Shown here in pieces: positions 7,633 through 16,858 of a stretch of 64,000 bases of DNA (positions within the stretch are counted from its first letter, which is position 1; each line of letters begins with the position of its first letter). Under the pieces are notes generated by a model. That model had not been told where the DNA came from. It was given only the letters and a program-made list of their open reading frames with translations, and searched no databases. Source of the stretch: Mycobacterium sp. AZCC_0083 (GTDB lineage: Bacteria > Actinomycetota > Actinomycetes > Mycobacteriales > Mycobacteriaceae); NCBI RefSeq assembly GCF_014202335.1, contig NZ_JACHGP010000015.1, positions 62,001 to 126,000 of the forward strand. Direction: 5' to 3'. The position numbers were made by a program, and so were the translations under genes.

Positions 7633-8787
7633 GTGATACGCACACTCTACGGGCCCGATCACGAGGCCTACCGTGAAGCGGTGCGGGAGTTCTTGTCTCG
7701 CGAAGTCGTTCCGCACCAAGACGACTGGGACCGCAACCATTGGATCGACAGGGAGGTCTTCGCGCGGGCTGCCAAAGCGGGCATCTACGCGCTGCAGATC
7801 GACGAACGGTACGGCGGCGCGGGCGAGCGCGACTATCGCTACCGGATGGTGGTGAGCGAGGAGATCGCACACATCAACGCGTTGTCGTTCGGGCTGACGA
7901 TCAGTCTCCAGGACGATCTAGTGCTGCACTATCTGCTCGACCTCACCAACGACGAACAGAGGCAGCGCTGGCTTCCTGGGTTCGCCGCGGGTGAGATCAT
8001 CGGTGCACTCGCCATGACCGAGCCCGGCGCGGGCAGTGATCTCAAGGGCATCCGCACCACGGCGCGCAAGGAGGGCGATCGCTGGATAGTCAACGGCCAG
8101 AAGACCTTCATCTCCAGCGGCATCATGTCCGACCTCGTCGTCGTGGCCGCCCGCACCAACGCCGAGGGTGGCTCCGGTGCCTTCAGCCTCTTCGTCGTCG
8201 AACGCGACACCCCGGGTTTCGAGCGGGGTCGCCAGTTGGACAAGATCGGCCTGCCGGGGCAGGACACCTCCGAGCTGTTCTTCAACGACGCGGTCGTTCC
8301 CGCGGCCAATCTCCTCGGTGAAGAGGGGCGTGGACTCCCCTACCTGATGAGTCACCTGCCAAGGGAGAGGCTCGGGGTCACGGCGAAGGCGATGGCCACC
8401 ACCAGGGCGATCTTCGAACTGACCTGTGACTACTGTCGGGGCCGCACGGCATTCGGGCAGCCGCTGACCAGCAACCAACACGTACGTTTCGAACTCGCGG
8501 AGATGGCAACCGAGATCGACGTCGCCGAGGCGTACGTCGACAAGTCCGTGCTGGCGTACAACGCCGATGAGCTGACTCCGATCGACGCCGCCAAGGGCAA
8601 GTGGTTCGTCTCCGAACTGCAGAAGCGCGTCGTCGATCGGTGCCTTCAGTTGCACGGAGGCTACGGCTACATGGCCGAATATCCCGTCGCGCGTGCCTTC
8701 GTCGATACCAGGGTGCAGACGATCTACGGAGGAACGACCGAGATCATGAAGGAGATCATCGGCCGCGACATCGCCTCGCGCGCTTGA
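7633..8787 (+). CDS. Acyl-CoA dehydrogenase
   Basis: FAD-dependent acyl-CoA dehydrogenase, 384 aa, introducing an alpha,beta double bond into an acyl-CoA. Family signatures are MTEPGAGSDLKGI, the SGIMSDLVVVAARTN strand, LHGGYGYM and the C-terminal QTIYGGTTEIMKEIIGRDI. The glycine in YGGT, instead of the glutamate of YEGT enzymes, resembles long-chain/isovaleryl-type dehydrogenases whose catalytic base lies on an internal helix. GTG 7633, two bases after the thiolase stop, is the only start giving a family-like N-terminus. It forms an operon with the thiolase and ends two bases before the convergent operon I. Confidence 0.93.
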   Translation: MIRTLYGPDHEAYREAVREFLSREVVPHQDDWDRNHWIDREVFARAAKAGIYALQIDERYGGAGERDYRYRMVVSEEIAHINALSFGLTISLQDDLVLHYLLDLTNDEQRQRWLPGFAAGEIIGALAMTEPGAGSDLKGIRTTARKEGDRWIVNGQKTFISSGIMSDLVVVAARTNAEGGSGAFSLFVVERDTPGFERGRQLDKIGLPGQDTSELFFNDAVVPAANLLGEEGRGLPYLMSHLPRERLGVTAKAMATTRAIFELTCDYCRGRTAFGQPLTSNQHVRFELAEMATEIDVAEAYVDKSVLAYNADELTPIDAAKGKWFVSELQKRVVDRCLQLHGGYGYMAEYPVARAFVDTRVQTIYGGTTEIMKEIIGRDIASRA

Positions 8788-8789
8788 GA

Positions 8790-9071
8790 TCAGGACGTCG
8801 GCACGACCACCAGCGCAATCGCCGCGACGGCGACCACACCCACCCAGACGTTGAATGCGGCCCGCAGAACCGACGGTGCGGAGCGCAGTTCCATGAAGTC
8901 TCGGCCGATGAAGTAGATCTTCGCGGAGGCTATCAGCACGGTCAGCGCAGCGGCCAGGCCAAGGCCATTGCCGGTTAGGGACGACCTGCTGCCGAGCCAC
9001 CACGTGATGCACGTTGCGACGACGAGGCTTGCGAACACCACCGTGACCCGGCGAGGCACGGTGCCGTTCAC
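8790..9071 (-). CDS. Cytochrome c oxidase subunit IV-like (NorF/COX4_pro) membrane protein
   Basis: Small membrane protein, 93 aa, with three predicted transmembrane segments. It contains the family signature IYFIGRDFMELRSAP between helices two and three. It resembles bacterial heme-copper-oxidase subunit IV / NorF proteins. GTG 9071 overlaps the stop of the upstream subunit III-like gene (GTGA), so the two are coupled. It is the last gene of operon I. No subunit I or II is present in the window, so a conventional oxidase role is doubtful. It may instead be an accessory to a membrane redox step of the pathway or to NO/oxygen handling. Confidence 0.75.
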   Translation of the reverse strand: MNGTVPRRVTVVFASLVVATCITWWLGSRSSLTGNGLGLAAALTVLIASAKIYFIGRDFMELRSAPSVLRAAFNVWVGVVAVAAIALVVVPTS

Positions 9072-9751
9072 TCGGCACTCACCAAGTAGACGAGCGTGAA
9101 GATGGCCACCCAGAGCAAATCGACCATGTGCCAATAGGATGCGATCCCCTCGGCGACCTTCTGTGATCCGGTCCAGGAACGCCGACGCTTCAACATCGCC
9201 TGCCACGCGAGCAAGAGCGCCGTTCCGACGATGACGTGCAAGAGGTGTAACCCGGTGAGGACGAAGTAGAACGTGAAGAACGTCTCCGACGAAGACATGT
9301 GACCAGACGGCGTGTGACCAGAGGAGATCGCGCTGTAGTACTCGAATGCCTTCAGGCCGGCGAAGACGGCGGCGCAGCTCACGGCGCCTGCGACGAGGCG
9401 CCTCGCCTTGGGATACCGCCCGCCACGGTGCGCGAAGACCGCACACACGACCAGGTAGGAGCTGAGAAGAAGGACCAGGGTGTTCACCGCACCGATCGGT
9501 TGAATCAGCTGGTGCGCAGATTCCTCGAAGACCACGGGATCAGAACGACGCTCCCACAGGAAGACGATCAGGATCGCGGCGAAGAGGGTCATGTCCCCGA
9601 CAATGAAGATCCACAGCCCGGCTTCGCCAGGGATGTGCCCATCCCGGGCCTTCGCCGGTCGCCGCGCCGGTGGTGGTGCGGCCTCGGCACCATCACTGTC
9701 CCAAAGGAACTCGGGTAGATCGGGGTCCACCCGAACCTGCGGGTGCGTCAT
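9068..9751 (-). CDS. Heme-copper oxidase subunit III-like (NorE-type) protein
   Basis: Predicted 5-TM protein, 227 aa, of the cytochrome c oxidase subunit III family in its NorE-like form. Recognisable pieces are GLWIFIVGDMTLFAA in the first helix, a FVLTGLHLLHVIVG helix, and the C-terminal SYWHMVDLLWVAIF, a hallmark of subunit III. The first 45 residues are hydrophilic. It is flanked by four-base overlaps on both sides (ATGA with the 6-TM gene, GTGA with the subunit IV-like gene), so the trio is made together. It is an orphan relative to catalytic oxidase subunits and is embedded downstream of P450, SDR and ALDH genes. Confidence 0.85.
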   Translation of the reverse strand: MTHPQVRVDPDLPEFLWDSDGAEAAPPPARRPAKARDGHIPGEAGLWIFIVGDMTLFAAILIVFLWERRSDPVVFEESAHQLIQPIGAVNTLVLLLSSYLVVCAVFAHRGGRYPKARRLVAGAVSCAAVFAGLKAFEYYSAISSGHTPSGHMSSSETFFTFYFVLTGLHLLHVIVGTALLLAWQAMLKRRRSWTGSQKVAEGIASYWHMVDLLWVAIFTLVYLVSAE

Positions 9752-10461
9752 ACCGCCGCCGCGGCAACCGCCGACACGTCCGGATCGGCCGATTCACGGA
9801 TCGCCTTGCGCAGAGTCAGTCCCATCACGACGAGGAAGACGCTGTACGTCGTCAAGGCCAACCAGAAGATGAAGATGCCGCGCCACGCGAAGGGGCCGCT
9901 GTGGAAGAAGAACGCGAGAGGATCGGGAATGAACGAGAACGCGATCCAGAAGTTGACGTAGCCCACCCAACGGGGCAACGTCTGGCGCTTGTCGTTCAGG
10001 ATGGCGACTCCGATGGCGACGTTCTGAATCATGAACGGCGCGATCGGTGTGATGAACAACAGCCACGCGATGTCGTTCAGCGTCATCGTCAGTTCCGGGC
10101 TGCGGTCGGGCCGAAAGGCGATGGTGGTCATCAGCAGCAGCGGCAGCAGCAGACAGACGCCGGTTGCCGCGCCCGTGATCAGCTGGAGAAACGCCAGGAT
10201 CGGCGTCCGACCCTCCATCCGCACCATGTACACGGCGATGACGGCGATCAACGGAAAGACAAGGCTGACACCGATTGTCGAGATCACTAGGCCCGCAATG
10301 ACTCGGGTGTCGTGGCTGTAGAAGCTCACGACCGCCTCGACCGAACTCTCCGAACCCAACGGGATGGGCAACACTCCGGCGATGAGCCAGCCGATCATCG
10401 CGACGACGACGGTGGCCGGACCGGCCCAGGCACACAACACGAGTATTCGATTGGTCAACAT
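9748..10461 (-). CDS. Unrecognised six-TM membrane protein
   Basis: Polytopic protein of 237 aa with about six hydrophobic helices (roughly residues 6-33, 53-80, 86-115, 125-154, 165-187 and 191-216) and a short hydrophilic tail. I do not recognise the family, and no metal-binding histidine cluster or transporter signature is evident. ATG 10461 has a good GAGGAG ribosome-binding site. It overlaps the subunit III-like gene by ATGA and lies 33 bases after an SDR stop in operon I. The context suggests it works with the two oxidase-subunit-like proteins, perhaps as a membrane anchor or a hydrophobic substrate/quinone interface. That is inference only. Confidence 0.8.
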   Translation of the reverse strand: MLTNRILVLCAWAGPATVVVAMIGWLIAGVLPIPLGSESSVEAVVSFYSHDTRVIAGLVISTIGVSLVFPLIAVIAVYMVRMEGRTPILAFLQLITGAATGVCLLLPLLLMTTIAFRPDRSPELTMTLNDIAWLLFITPIAPFMIQNVAIGVAILNDKRQTLPRWVGYVNFWIAFSFIPDPLAFFFHSGPFAWRGIFIFWLALTTYSVFLVVMGLTLRKAIRESADPDVSAVAAAAV

Positions 10462-10494
10462 CGCTCCTCAACGTCGAATTCAATGTGGACGAAC

Positions 10495-11358
10495 TCAGCC
10501 GAGCGGATTGGCCCCCAGTTCTACGTTCGTCAGGTCGGCGATCTCCGACCATCGCTCCGTCAGTTGGTCGACGGTCGGCGGCTCCGAGAACGACACGCCC
10601 TTGTTCTGGAACTGGGCCACCCGCTGGATGTTTCCGCCGCCCACGATGTACACGCACCCGGTGTCGGTGCACTGTTCGCTCATCAGGTACCCGACGACCG
10701 GTGCCACGTGGGCGGGCGGCAGCTTGTCGAGGAGTTCCGGTGGCGCGATGTCGGTCGTCATCCGCGTTGCGGCCATCGGCGCAACCGCATTGGCCAGAAT
10801 CCCGTATTTAGCACCCTCGATGGCCAGGGTGTTGATCAACCCGACCAGACCCAATTTGGCGGCGCCGTAGTTGGATTGCCCGAAGTTGCCGAAGATGCCG
10901 CTGGTCGAGGTAACCATCACGATCCTGCCGAACTTTCGTTCACGCAGATGCGGCCATGCCGCACGAGTGACGTGGAACCCGCCGTAGAGGTGCACCTTGA
11001 GGACTGCGTCCCAGTTCTCCGCACTCATCTTGTGGAACGCGCCGTCACGCAGGATTCCGGCGTTGTTGACCACTCCGTCGAGTGCGCCGAACTCCTGCAG
11101 CGCCGAGTCGACGAGCGACTGGGCGCCGTCCTCGGTCGCAATGTTGTCGTAGTTGGCGAGCGCAGTGCCGCCCAGCTGCCGGATCTCGTCGACGACGGTG
11201 TCGGCCATGGCCTGGCCGGATCCCGAGCCGTCCCGGGCTCCCCCAAGGTCATTGACGACGACGCGGGCGCCCTCGTCGGCCAGCAGCAGCGCGTACTCTC
11301 GGCCCAGCCCGCCGCCGGCGCCGGTAATGATCACGACCCTGCCGTCGAGTCCAGCCAT
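10495..11358 (-). CDS. SDR, (3R)-hydroxyacyl-CoA dehydrogenase type
   Basis: NAD(P)-dependent SDR, 287 aa. TGAGGGLG is at residues 12-19 and NNAG at 98-101. The catalytic serine is S151 or S153, with Y164 and K168 in YGAAK. The long VVNDLGGARDGSG loop after beta-2 and the about 35-residue C-terminal extension resemble the dehydrogenase domain of multifunctional enzyme type 2. A role as a 3-hydroxyacyl-CoA dehydrogenase on a bulky (sterol-like or branched) acyl-CoA is therefore plausible. It is in operon I between the 6-TM protein and the aldehyde dehydrogenase. Confidence 0.88.
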   Translation of the reverse strand: MAGLDGRVVIITGAGGGLGREYALLLADEGARVVVNDLGGARDGSGSGQAMADTVVDEIRQLGGTALANYDNIATEDGAQSLVDSALQEFGALDGVVNNAGILRDGAFHKMSAENWDAVLKVHLYGGFHVTRAAWPHLRERKFGRIVMVTSTSGIFGNFGQSNYGAAKLGLVGLINTLAIEGAKYGILANAVAPMAATRMTTDIAPPELLDKLPPAHVAPVVGYLMSEQCTDTGCVYIVGGGNIQRVAQFQNKGVSFSEPPTVDQLTERWSEIADLTNVELGANPLG

Positions 11359-11390
11359 GTCGTTTCGCCCATCCCTTCAGTCGAGTTCGG

Positions 11391-12800
11391 TCAGAACAAC
11401 TTGCGCATGATCTTCAACGCCCGATCGGTGTAGGGCGGGTACACGAACATCGGGTCTGGTCTCGTCGACTTCGCCAACACCGCTCTGCGATGGCTCAAGG
11501 CCTCGAATCCCCAGCGGCCGTGGTAGGCGCCCATACCGCTGGCTCCCACCCCGCCGAACGGAAGCTGCGGGACCAGGCAATGCATTGCGACGTGATTGAC
11601 AACGGCTCCGCCCGACGGAATCCGATCGATCAGATTCCGGGCCAGCTGCCGTGACGAGGTGAAGACGTACAGTGCCAACGGCTTCGGTCGGCAGTTGACG
11701 AAATCGATCGCGGCTGAGGTCGATTCGATGGTGATCACCGGAAGCACCGGGCCGAAGATCTCATCGGCCATGACGACGTCGTCGGGGGGCGGATCGAGGA
11801 TCACGGTCGGCTCGATCGTCAGCGTCGAGCGCTCGAAGCCACCGCCCGCCACGACGGCACCCGTGGTCGACTCGATCAGCGAAACCAGCCGGTCGAACTG
11901 CCGCAGGTTGACGATCCGCATCCCGAGGCCATTGTCGTCGGCGCGAAACGCCTTGATGTTGGCGACGATCCGGTCGGTGAGTTCCATGGCGATCGCACGT
12001 TCGGCCAGAACGTAGTCCGGCGCAATGCAGGTCTGCCCGGAATTCATCAGCTTGAGCCACGCGATGCGTCGGGCGGCGACGTCGAGATCCGCGTCGGCGG
12101 CCACGATCACCGGGCTCTTCCCGCCGAGTTCCAGCGTCACCGGGGTGAGCGTGGGCGCGGCAGCAGCCATGATCTTCTTGCCGATGTCGGTTCCGCCGGT
12201 GAACAGGGCGTGGTCGAAGCCTTGCGCCAACAGATCCTGGGTGGTCTGACCGTCACCCTCGACGACGCGAACCGCTTCGGCGTCCAAGTAGAGCGGCACC
12301 AGTCGCGCCAACAATGCGGAGGTAGCGGGCGCGAGCTCGGATGGCTTGAGCACGGCGCAGTTTCCGGCTGCCACGGCGGCGACGAGCGGGGCCAGGCTCA
12401 GATAGACCGGGTAGTTCCATGGCCCGATGATCAGGACGACGCCCAGTGGGTCGTACTGCACCCAGCAGCGTCCCGGGAGCTGGGCAAGAGGCAACGGCTG
12501 CCTGCGGCGGCGCATCCACTTCTTCAGATGCTTGATGGCGTATGCCGCTTCACCCTTGGTCGACGCGACGTCGCCGAGCCATGCCTCGACCGCCGGCCTG
12601 CCGAGGTCGGCATGCAGGGCGGCCGCGATGTCGGCTTCCCGCTCGTCGCACAGCCGCTCGATCGCCTCGAGTTGAGCCAGTCTCCAACGCAACTCCCGTG
12701 TGCGACCGGTGGCGAAGGTCTGGCGGAGGTCCGACAGCTCGGTGGTGCCGGGTGGTTGACTGGGACGCGCGGTGTGGTCGGGAGGGGCTTGAATGGACAC
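11391..12800 (-). CDS. Aldehyde dehydrogenase (ALDH3-like)
   Basis: NAD(P)-dependent aldehyde dehydrogenase, 469 aa, oxidising an aldehyde to the carboxylate before CoA activation. Key residues are E224 in LELGGKSP and the nucleophilic C258 in SGQTCIAP. GPWNYPVYL, the C-terminal PFGGVGASGMGAYHG and the short hydrophobic tail are typical of ALDH3/fatty-aldehyde or coniferyl-aldehyde dehydrogenases. GTG 12800 is chosen because GAGG lies at correct spacing and it starts eight bases after the upstream SDR stop; longer in-frame starts would run into that gene. P450, SDR and ALDH in one operon fit a terminal oxidation sequence: methyl to alcohol to aldehyde to acid. Confidence 0.93.
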   Translation of the reverse strand: MSIQAPPDHTARPSQPPGTTELSDLRQTFATGRTRELRWRLAQLEAIERLCDEREADIAAALHADLGRPAVEAWLGDVASTKGEAAYAIKHLKKWMRRRRQPLPLAQLPGRCWVQYDPLGVVLIIGPWNYPVYLSLAPLVAAVAAGNCAVLKPSELAPATSALLARLVPLYLDAEAVRVVEGDGQTTQDLLAQGFDHALFTGGTDIGKKIMAAAAPTLTPVTLELGGKSPVIVAADADLDVAARRIAWLKLMNSGQTCIAPDYVLAERAIAMELTDRIVANIKAFRADDNGLGMRIVNLRQFDRLVSLIESTTGAVVAGGGFERSTLTIEPTVILDPPPDDVVMADEIFGPVLPVITIESTSAAIDFVNCRPKPLALYVFTSSRQLARNLIDRIPSGGAVVNHVAMHCLVPQLPFGGVGASGMGAYHGRWGFEALSHRRAVLAKSTRPDPMFVYPPYTDRALKIMRKLF

Positions 12801-12808
12801 GTCCGGCC

Positions 12809-13600
12809 TCAGATCTCTGGCGCCGGAACGACTCCGGAGAGCACAGCACCGGTGATCCCTCCGTCGACGACCAACGTTTGGCCGTTGATCCACCGGGCCT
12901 CGTCGGATGCGAGGAACAGCACCGCATCGGCGATGTCGCCCGGGTTGGCGTGCCTGCCGAGGAGTTCCTTGATGCCGTCGAGGTTGTCCTTGCCCATGGA
13001 TTCTTCGAAGTCGGCCAGGATGGGGGTCTGCACCGGGCCCGGGAGCACCGCGTTGATGCGAAAGCCCATCTCCACCAAGGCCAACCCCATCGTCATCGTG
13101 TAGACGGTGGTGACTTCCTTGGAGAAGTTGTAGGCGTTTCCCTGTTGAGGGTTGGCCTTGAACCAGGCCGCCCCTTCTTCGAAGGTGTCCGTGGCCAGCA
13201 GATCGCGGATGACGTCGAGGCGAGCCGGCCAGCCGAAACCTGCCGTCGAGGACACGATCGTCACGGAGCCCCCTGGTGCGAGTCGTTCGAAGAACGCCTC
13301 GGTCAGGTGGCGTACGGCAAGGCTGTTGACCGCAAGAACCAATTCGGCGGGCGCCGTGCCGGGGATCCCTGCCACGTTCATCAGTCCGTCGAACGTTCCG
13401 TCGAGTTGTTCGAGGGCGGCGTCGATGCTGCGCGGATTGGCGAGGTCGACCTCGACGTGGCGGTTCACCTTCGCAGTCGGGGTGTTCCGGTCTAGCGAGA
13501 CCACCTCGGCGCCGGCCGCCAGGAGCCGTTCGGCCACGGCATCGCCGATTCCGGACGCGGCACCGGTGACCACGAAGCGCTTTCCGTCGAATGCAGTCAT
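12809..13600 (-). CDS. SDR (alcohol/hydroxysteroid-dehydrogenase-like)
   Basis: SDR of 263 aa with TGAASGIG at residues 12-19, NVAG at 75-78 and catalytic Y157/K161 in YNFSK. A roughly 30-residue insert lies between the S117/S118 strand (IVSSTAGFG) and the active-site tyrosine, a layout seen in 3-alpha-hydroxysteroid and coniferyl-alcohol dehydrogenase-like SDRs. It sits between P450 and ALDH, so oxidation of the P450-made alcohol is the simplest role. The upstream P450 stop is eight bases from this start. Confidence 0.88.
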   Translation of the reverse strand: MTAFDGKRFVVTGAASGIGDAVAERLLAAGAEVVSLDRNTPTAKVNRHVEVDLANPRSIDAALEQLDGTFDGLMNVAGIPGTAPAELVLAVNSLAVRHLTEAFFERLAPGGSVTIVSSTAGFGWPARLDVIRDLLATDTFEEGAAWFKANPQQGNAYNFSKEVTTVYTMTMGLALVEMGFRINAVLPGPVQTPILADFEESMGKDNLDGIKELLGRHANPGDIADAVLFLASDEARWINGQTLVVDGGITGAVLSGVVPAPEI

Positions 13601-13608
13601 CGGTTCTC

Positions 13609-14874
13609 CTAGTCGAGGGTGTACGGCAGGGACTTGACGGCGCGAAAGAAGTTGCTGGTCAAGTAATCAGGCTTGCCGAGGCGCAGGTTCGGAACCCGCC
13701 GGATCAGCTCGCCGAAGAATGCCTCGAGCTGCATCTTGGCCAGGAACGCGCCCATACAGAAGTGCGGGCCACCACCACCGAACCCGATGTGTGGGTTCGG
13801 GCTCCGACGGATGTCGAAGGTGTGGGGGTCGGTGATCACCCGCTCGTCACGATTGCCCGACGAGTACATCAGCAACACCCAGTCACCTTCTCGGATCTGT
13901 TGACCGTGCAGCTCGGTATCCCGGGTTGCGGTGCGGCGGAACGTCATGACCGGGGTCGCCCACCGGACGAACTCGTCGATGGCGGTCCGGATGTGGCCGT
14001 CGAAGTCCTCAGCGAGCAACGCGCGCTGCTCCGGGAATTCCTGCAGTGCCATCGCCGTGACCGCCATGGTGTTGCGGGTGGTGTCGGTGCCCGCCACCGC
14101 GAGCAGCACGAAGAACGCCGCGATCTCGTCATCGGTGAGCTTGCGGCCATCGACCTCGGCTTCGACCAGCCGGCTGGTCAGGTCGGAGGTCGGCTGCGCA
14201 CGGCGCTGCGCGGCCAGATCCAGCCCGAGCACGAGCAGCCCGACCAGCGAATCGTTCATCACCTCTCCGGGCTCCCGTCCCGCGGCCACGTCGGGGTCGG
14301 CCCAAGACACCATCCCATCGGCGTGATGCAGCGCCTCGTCGCGCAATTCCTTTGGCAGACCGACCATTTCGAAGATCGTCCACATCGGCAACCGCTTGGT
14401 GGCCTGCTCCACGAAGTCGCCTTGCTTGGTGGCGAGCAAATCATCGACGATCGCGACGGCCTGGTTCTGGATCTGATCGCTGATCGTGGCCACCTGGCGT
14501 GGCGTGAAGACCGAGCTGATCAACTTGCGGGTGGCGCCGTGCTGGGGGGCGTCCATGGCCAGGAACGACATCGCCGCCTCGATCACGTCATCGGGGATCG
14601 CCTCGATCAGCACGCCCTGGGCCGAGCTGAAGGTGTCGGGGTGCTTGCTGACGAACGCGATGTCCTCATTGCGGGTAACCGCCCACACGCCATCGATGTC
14701 GGCGGGCACCACCGTGCCCTCGATCGGTGGATGCCAACTGATCGGTCGTTCGTCGCGCAGAATCTTGAACCACGGCTCGCGCTCCTCGGCGGTCATGTCC
14801 CAGAAGCTCAGCGGTGAAATGCTCACCGGGTCGAAGGGCGGACGGACCGTGCTCGGAGCAGCTTCGACTGTCAT
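13609..14874 (-). CDS. Cytochrome P450
   Basis: Soluble bacterial P450, 421 aa, a heme-thiolate monooxygenase. The I-helix oxygen-activation motif AGTDTT is at residues 261-266 and the K-helix E301-x-x-R304 is present. The heme loop FGGGGPHFCMG contains the ligand C373. Overall style resembles the mycobacterial CYP124/CYP125/CYP142 group that hydroxylates methyl-branched lipids and sterol side chains, but a family number cannot be given by eye. Electrons probably come from the ferredoxin/reductase pair at 3304-4768. The start overlaps the preceding acyl-CoA synthetase stop (ATGA). Confidence 0.95.
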   Translation of the reverse strand: MTVEAAPSTVRPPFDPVSISPLSFWDMTAEEREPWFKILRDERPISWHPPIEGTVVPADIDGVWAVTRNEDIAFVSKHPDTFSSAQGVLIEAIPDDVIEAAMSFLAMDAPQHGATRKLISSVFTPRQVATISDQIQNQAVAIVDDLLATKQGDFVEQATKRLPMWTIFEMVGLPKELRDEALHHADGMVSWADPDVAAGREPGEVMNDSLVGLLVLGLDLAAQRRAQPTSDLTSRLVEAEVDGRKLTDDEIAAFFVLLAVAGTDTTRNTMAVTAMALQEFPEQRALLAEDFDGHIRTAIDEFVRWATPVMTFRRTATRDTELHGQQIREGDWVLLMYSSGNRDERVITDPHTFDIRRSPNPHIGFGGGGPHFCMGAFLAKMQLEAFFGELIRRVPNLRLGKPDYLTSNFFRAVKSLPYTLD

Positions 14875-16409
14875 GCGTGTGCCTCCAGGTAGCGGGCTTG
14901 CAGGGTTCGCTTGACGAGCTTTCCGGTGGCTGACCGGGGCAGCTCGTCGACGAAATCGACTGTGCGCGGGGCCTTGAAGTGGGCGAGCCGGTCACGGACG
15001 TAGCCGATGATCTCGGCGGCCAGGTCCTCGGACGGTTCGACTTCGTCGCGTAGTTGGACGACTGCCTTGACCTGCTGGCCCATCTCGGCGTCGGGCACCC
15101 CGATGACCGCGACGTCGAGGATCTTGGGGTGCAGCGCCAGGACGTTCTCGATCTCCTGGGGGTAGATGTTCACCCCGCCGGAGATGATCATGAAGGCCTT
15201 GCGGTCGGTGAGGAAGAGGTAGCCGTCCTCGTCGAGATAGCCGATGTCGCCCACGGTCGACCAGTTGTCATGACCGGGATGTCGTGACTCGGCTGTCTTT
15301 TCGGGATCGTTGTGATAGATGAAGGCCGGTGCCTCGCGCTCGAAGTAGATGACACCGGGCTGGCCGGTGGGCAACTCCACCCCGTCGTCGTCACAGATGT
15401 GGAGCACTCCGAGCGCGGCCTTGCCGACCGATCCCCGCTTCGTCTGCCATTCGGACGTGGTGATCAGGGTGATGCCGTGGCCCTCGGTGGCGCCGTAGTA
15501 CTCGGTGAGGATCGGGCCCCACCAGGCGATCATCGCGTCCTTGACGTCGGGTGGGCACGGCGCGGCGGCGTGCACCGCCAACCGCAGGGACGACGTGTCG
15601 TAACGGGCACGCACGGGGGCGGGCAGTTGCAGGAGCCGGACGAACATCGTCGGGACCATCTGGGTTGCGGTGACGTGGAAGCGTTCGATCGCCGCCAGCG
15701 ATGCCTCGGCGTCGAACCGCTCCATCACCACGACCGTGCCGCCCAACGCGTGCACGCCGGCACACCACTTCAACGGCGCGGCGTGGTAGACCGGCGCGGG
15801 CGATAGGTAGACGTCCTTGTCAGTGAACCCGAATCCGTGGGCCATCAGGCCGGAGATGCCGTCACCGGCTTCGTCGACCTGAATCGGCAACAGGCGTGGT
15901 TTGATTCCCTTCGGCCGACCGGTGGTCCCCGACGAGTACAGCATCTCCGAGCCGCGGGGTTGGTCGGTGAGCCGCGGTCCGGCGTGCTCGAGCAGGTCGG
16001 CGTACGAGTCGTAGCCGGTGATCGGGGCACCGAACGCGTACCGATGCTGAACTTCGGGCACGAGGTCTGCGACCTGCACGCACAACTCGGGCAGCCCACC
16101 CGACGCGATCAGCACCCGCGCCCCACTGTCTCGAACGATGTAGGCGACCTCATCGGCTGACAGGTGCCAGTTCACGAAGGTCACGTACAGGCCGGAACAT
16201 ATTGCTGCCCAGTAGATCTCGAATGCCTCGGGCGCGTTGTCCGACAGGACCGCGATGACGTCACCCGTGCGCAGCCCCAGCTGGTGCAGAGCGGATGCAA
16301 GACGGGCCGAGTTCGCCTCGAGTTCGCCGTAGGTCACCGTTGCGTTGGAGCCGGCCATGATCACCGCTGGCCGGTCGGGTGACGTCGATGCGTGGGTTCC
16401 TGGATACAT
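14871..16409 (-). CDS. Acyl-CoA synthetase (AMP-forming)
   Basis: ANL-superfamily ligase, 512 aa, activating a carboxylic acid to its CoA thioester via an acyl-adenylate. The P-loop-like motif SSGTTGRPKG, YGATEGHG, GDIGYLDEDGYLFLTDR and the C-terminal catalytic lysine motif PRSATGKLVKR are all present. It lies second in operon I after SCP2 and overlaps the P450 start. With P450, SDR and ALDH it would complete oxidation and activation of a hydrophobic side chain. Confidence 0.93.
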   Translation of the reverse strand: MYPGTHASTSPDRPAVIMAGSNATVTYGELEANSARLASALHQLGLRTGDVIAVLSDNAPEAFEIYWAAICSGLYVTFVNWHLSADEVAYIVRDSGARVLIASGGLPELCVQVADLVPEVQHRYAFGAPITGYDSYADLLEHAGPRLTDQPRGSEMLYSSGTTGRPKGIKPRLLPIQVDEAGDGISGLMAHGFGFTDKDVYLSPAPVYHAAPLKWCAGVHALGGTVVVMERFDAEASLAAIERFHVTATQMVPTMFVRLLQLPAPVRARYDTSSLRLAVHAAAPCPPDVKDAMIAWWGPILTEYYGATEGHGITLITTSEWQTKRGSVGKAALGVLHICDDDGVELPTGQPGVIYFEREAPAFIYHNDPEKTAESRHPGHDNWSTVGDIGYLDEDGYLFLTDRKAFMIISGGVNIYPQEIENVLALHPKILDVAVIGVPDAEMGQQVKAVVQLRDEVEPSEDLAAEIIGYVRDRLAHFKAPRTVDFVDELPRSATGKLVKRTLQARYLEAHA

Positions 16410-16417
16410 GGTGGCGT

Positions 16418-16822
16418 TTAGACGATCAGGTCGTCGCGACCGTCCTCTTTGAGACGCTGGATGTAGCTGCCGTAAAGCTTCTTGCCAAGCGGCGCGAGCT
16501 TCAGCAGGCTGGCGACGTTGCCGTCGACCTTGACCTTCTTCTTCGCCATCGCGAGCGGCAGGTTGACCTTGCCCTGCCAGTACGCGTTCCCGGTGTCGGC
16601 CGTCATCGTCATCGTGGCCGAAGGTGCCGGTCCCCCGGCTCCCCCATTGGTGACCATCTTGTTCGCCATGTCGACTACTACGACGGCTTCGGGATCGCTG
16701 AAGTCGAAGGCGACGACCAGTCCGGTATCGACGAGCTTCGGGCCGATCTCGGGATCGTCGAACGCGTTTTCGAAGATGCCACCGATGTACTTGTTGACCT
16801 CTTCAGAGTTGTTGAACCCCAT
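16418..16822 (-). CDS. SCP2 sterol-transfer family protein
   Basis: Small lipid-binding protein, 134 aa, with the SCP2 fold: a central ATMTMTADTGNAYWQGKVN segment followed by lysine-rich AMAKKKVKVDGN and a helical C-terminus. SCP2 domains bind sterols, fatty acids or acyl-CoAs in a hydrophobic tunnel. As first gene of operon I, immediately upstream of an acyl-CoA synthetase and a P450, it may carry the water-insoluble substrate to these enzymes. The promoter region carries operator site I 37 bases upstream. Confidence 0.88.
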   Translation of the reverse strand: MGFNNSEEVNKYIGGIFENAFDDPEIGPKLVDTGLVVAFDFSDPEAVVVVDMANKMVTNGGAGGPAPSATMTMTADTGNAYWQGKVNLPLAMAKKKVKVDGNVASLLKLAPLGKKLYGSYIQRLKEDGRDDLIV

Positions 16823-16858
16823 CGTTCCCTCTCTCTTCTCACGGTATCCCGAAAAACT

